Part shown: one piece after another, positions 60,470 through 64,000 of the stretch
Numbering within the stretch: the stretch's first letter is position 1
Layout: each line of letters opens with the position of its first letter
Assembly (NCBI GenBank): GCA_026120185.1
Contig: JANUWF010001179.1
Coordinates: 3,761,501-3,825,500, forward strand
DNA: 64,000 nt
Source: Voacanga thouarsii
Lineage: Eukaryota; Streptophyta; Magnoliopsida; Gentianales; Apocynaceae
Direction: 5' to 3'
The notes under the pieces: generated by a model
What the model was told of the DNA's origin: nothing
The model's input: only the letters and a program-made list of their open reading frames with translations
Database searches by the model: none
Position numbers and translations under genes: made by a program

Positions 60470-62066
60470 TCTCTCCACCAAAGGAAGGATTTTTACTGAT
60501 TAGGTGTGGCGTGTCGGTACTCCATTTGTCCAACTTGCTATCTTTCTCAAGTAAAGTTACTGTTTCGCCCTTGCTTAGGCATTTAATAACGAATTTGCCG
60601 TTAGACTGCTGATCCATATTGGGAGGTTCATTAATTTAAAAGATATTTATTTGAATAGGTTTTTTAAGACAAAATTTTATTGAATATTTTAAGTATTTAG
60701 TATTAAATTTTAATTTCAAATACAATTTAATTATAGTATAAAAATATTTCTTATTTCTTTAAGAAAAACTTAAACCTGAGTGTGAAGCAAGAAATGCAAT
60801 CATAATTTAATTTTTTTTAAAGAGAAGTACGGTTAAAGACTTTTCATAGATCTCATAATTATATATGAATAATATTTATTTGTCAACGTAAATTTATTTA
60901 ATTTTACATATAAAAATTAATATTTTAAAATTAATCATCTATATAAATAAAGTATATAATAGATGTTATAAACATATTAGTACAATTGCAATATAAATTA
61001 AAAAATTTCTTATAATCTTGCAGTCAATCATGGTTGTGCAAGGAACTTTATATAAAATAATTGATATTTTTTATTATTTAAATATTTAGGGAATATTAAA
61101 GTAGGGATAAATGGCAATTGCAATTGAAATTGAGCGGTGCACTAAGGGCCAAAAATTTGTTCCTACGATAATAAATAACATTATTCTCATTTTTGTATTT
61201 ATTGAGAGGGCAAAAACAATTCTATTTATAGTTAACTTTGGCTTCGTTTGATTAACTAATTCTAATTCCAATCATTTGCTAGTTTCTTTGAAACGAATAT
61301 ATTGGTACACGGTTTTATCAAAATATCCAACAATGGCCCTCCAATTCAATGCTTCATTTCTTCCAAACAAAGAAAGAGAGAAAAAAAAAAAAAGGAAAAA
61401 AATGTTGTATATTGCATTCAATGTAAGTCAACTAGTAAACAACAAAATAACGTTTTCTTTTTCTTTTTTTTTAGGCCTGCTTTTTTACTTTGTGAGAAAG
61501 ATAAAGATCAAGTTAAACCATACATGTAAGTGATGGTATTATTAACAGATTTTCTATCTTATTGTAAATAAATATATAATAACTTTCTCTTAGATTTTTA
61601 TCATATTATTTAAATTAGACAATGATACTAGAGTAATATTATTATAAATAAATATAAAATAATTGTCTTCAATAGCTTTATCATATATATCATTTAAAAT
61701 TATTCTTGCATGATATTCAAACTTTTTTTTTTTTTATCTTTCGAGAAAAAGATTCATTTTCTTCATAAAAAATCAGAGATAAAATTAATAAAAATTTCTT
61801 TTTCAATCCATTCTTAGAGTTGAATATCTCATTCAATAATTGTTTTTTATCCAATCTATAGAAATTAATGGAAAAGACAAATCCCTTATAATACACTAAT
61901 TCTAACTTAATTATTGATAAAGTGAATAGATCTGTCATTTTTTACAATTTCTCTTCCATTGTCATATATGATGTAAGAGTATTGTATATGTACAAATTCT
62001 TTTAAGAATGTGACACTACTAACTATCAAGCCCAGCTCCACCAAGCTGCATTTCTACTATAAATAA

Positions 62067-62113
<47 letters not shown>

Positions 62114-63600
62114 TCAATGTCTATATTTGATTTGACACAAAGATATAATGAATATTTGATTATTTTCAAATTATAAAGTTACTCTAAATAATTAAAGATT
62201 TGGGTTTTGTCAAATTTATTTATTAGTACAACTTTTCTTACTTTTAAAATTTTAGATAAAAAATATATTTATTTTTTTTAAAAAAATAAACATTTTTTTT
62301 TTACAATCTAATATAAAGACATTAATTTCCGACAAAGAGAATGTTATGCATGCAAAATATCATCAAATATGAATAAAAAACATCATAATCCCCTTTTCCA
62401 ATTGTGGTGTTTTGCATGGTCATGATTTTGTACCCTTTTCTTGAAGTACTAGTGGAATTGGCACAAGGCAATTCTCGAATCACAATAAAAATATCACATG
62501 GTATGGTGGGGGACAAACATACCTCGCTTATGCAACTCCAAACGAACATGATTATCTCTTGCAAAAATAAAAACGATAAATACAATAAAGTTCTAAAACA
62601 TAAAATAAAAAGTGCAACCAAATTGCTTATCCAATTAATAGCATTTCTTGGAAACCCATTGATCCATGAAGTCACTTGTTACCTAATATTTCATCCTCAA
62701 ATGTATGATATCATAACTTTGTGGTTTGCCTGAGTGGGGGTTGTAATGTGCATATAAAAATATAAGTCTCTTGGTGATCAAAGTAAATATAGGTGTTTTC
62801 TGATTTAAGTGAGGTTGTAATTAATGTGATTGACCCAACCAACGTGCACATGAAAAATACAAGTCTCTTGGCGATGAGTGGGTATAGGTGTTATAGCGGA
62901 CATCACATAAAAAAAATTTATTTTTTTAAAGAAAAGAAAAAAAAAGTAGGTATAAGTTTATTTATTATTTGATTTAAGTTAAGTTGAACTTTAAACTTTT
63001 ACACTAGACTTGTTTATTTTTGTAATAACTCATGCTTTATACCATACATAACTTTAAATTTTCTTTACTATTTTTAAATCTTTAATCAACGTTAATTTTT
63101 GGAGGGAAATATATCATTCTAAATTTTTAAATTTAGAAATAGTGTAGTCATTTTATCTTGACAAAGAAGAATGCATTTGCAAAAACAATAATCCTTGAAG
63201 GACAGGTTTGGGAATAAAAGTAATATGGTTTTTTATAGATTTTGATGGAATTTTTTATAAGTTTTAATTTTGTGGTCCTCTATTGAACACTCCTAAAGCA
63301 TAAAATTATATAAAAAATTAAGAATTAAAGATACATTTTACCGATTTTTTCGTATTATATAACCGAGATACTATCAACAAATATGGATTTAGAATTAAGT
63401 TTTGCTCGAGGTCAATTGATATCTGGTTTTCTTGAGTTTAAAAAATACCAAATCCCTTAAATTTTGGTAATAAAAATCATAGAATGTTTTGCCTTTAATA
63501 GGTGATTACTACTGCCACTTTTAAGCACATTTATATCAGTGTTTCTAATTTGGGAGTTTACTGGTAGAAACGGAAAGAAAAGCCCCATCTACAGAAGTAC
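60470..63600. other. Intergenic region with a TA microsatellite
   Basis: AT-rich sequence with no supported gene. A TA tract lies at 62,070-62,109. Two overlapping ORFs on opposite strands (62,322-62,675 and 62,404-62,733) share the same DNA and have no family match. A near repeat (AAGTCTCTTGGTGAT / AAGTCTCTTGGCGAT) occurs at about 62,765 and 62,860. Confidence 0.6.
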
Positions 63601-63796
63601 CCTTAGGGCTAAAGCTAGGTCTTCTGTCTTCACAAAAAGCACGCAACAAAAGAGAGCTCAAACACGATTGCATTCAGGCAACCAAAGATAGCAAAAGAAG
63701 ATTCCAATGCAAAAAAAAAGAAGAATAGTAAACAGAAAGACGAAGAAAGACTATGAGCATTGGGTGAATTATGTCATAATAGGTTCGCTGCATGCC

Positions 63797-64000
63797 TTAG
63801 CTGCTTCTCTTTGAAGAATTCTCTCCACTTCCCCAATCTTTGCTGTCCACAGACTTCAACAGCAATTCTTTTCCATCCTTAATTTGCCATGCTTCCACTG
63901 AATATGGCCTTCTAGAAGTCTCCAAATCTGGAATATTAGCCATAGAAATTGAGCAATTCGTTAGGATTTCAACTTTTTTAGATTGCAGATGTAATGTAAC
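63797..64000 (-). CDS. C-terminus of an unidentified protein, 67 codons, partial
   Basis: The frame is open from the window edge to TAA (63,797-63,799). It reads VTLHLQSKKVEILTNCSISM, ANIPDLETSRRPYSVEAWQI, KDGKELLLKSVDSKDWGSGE, NSSKRSS. It is hydrophilic and ends in a Ser/Lys-rich tail. The composition is unlike the chance ORFs nearby, and there is no shorter competing frame. I do not recognise the family. The sequence 63,580-63,796 would be its 3' UTR. The 5' part of the gene lies outside the window. Confidence 0.6.
   Translation of the reverse strand, partial: VTLHLQSKKVEILTNCSISMANIPDLETSRRPYSVEAWQIKDGKELLLKSVDSKDWGSGENSSKRSS

Noticed and set aside
62322..62733. 117-codon (-) and 109-codon (+) overlapping ORFs
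   Set aside because: Same DNA on both strands, no recognisable family, AT-rich intergenic context; probably chance.

Overview
The window looks like nuclear DNA of a flowering plant, probably a eudicot. It is AT-rich, has intron-containing genes of plant families (PRELI/MSF1, A20/AN1 stress-associated protein), and is filled with plant transposable elements: Ty1/copia LTR elements, CACTA (En/Spm) elements, a DUF4283-type LINE ORF1, a Stowaway-like MITE, solo LTRs and an endogenous pararetrovirus. I cannot name the species.

Left third (1-22,036). The 3' end of copia element A (+) runs to about 2,850. A second member of the same family, B (-), lies tail-to-tail at about 3,801-11,215. B has inserted into a LINE-like ORF1 (DUF4283 plus zinc knuckle), whose halves lie at 3,173-3,800 and 11,216-12,616 and which ends in poly(A). 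A 9.35-kb CACTA element follows (12,688-22,036) with a 3-bp AGT duplication, subterminal repeats and two captured clathrin heavy chain exons. It also contains a 187-bp TRIM-like solo LTR and a 1.5-kb solo LTR, each with a perfect 5-bp duplication.

Middle (22,452-43,271). A Sirevirus-like copia element has both LTRs, PBS, PPT, gag-protease and an env-like region, but I see no integrase, RT or RNase H. Its interior is taken up by about 14.4 kb that starts CACTA and ends TAGTG (25,472-39,869). That block holds a broken endogenous caulimovirid on the - strand, lying between simple repeats, with a recognisable 35S-type promoter. The provirus is itself interrupted by a second copy of the 1.5-kb solo LTR and by a 3.3-kb Tekay/Del-like LTR. 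This gives four nested levels.

Right third (43,272-64,000). After AT-rich sequence comes a complete PRELI/MSF1 gene with a 5'-UTR intron (CDS 49,686-50,243), and a Stowaway-like MITE directly behind its poly(A) signal. A chain of same-strand exon fragments from unrelated genes follows (eIF4A-III, a type II membrane protein, a GYF-type protein, PRP38; 52.3-55.3 kb), which suggests Helitron or Pack-type capture. Then comes a complete A20/AN1 stress-associated protein gene on the - strand with a 5'-UTR intron, and at the edge the last 67 codons of an unidentified - strand gene.

The likely functional cellular genes are the PRELI gene, the SAP gene and the partial gene at the right edge. Almost everything from 1 to 43 kb is mobile-element sequence. 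No rRNA, CRISPR or confident tRNA gene was seen.
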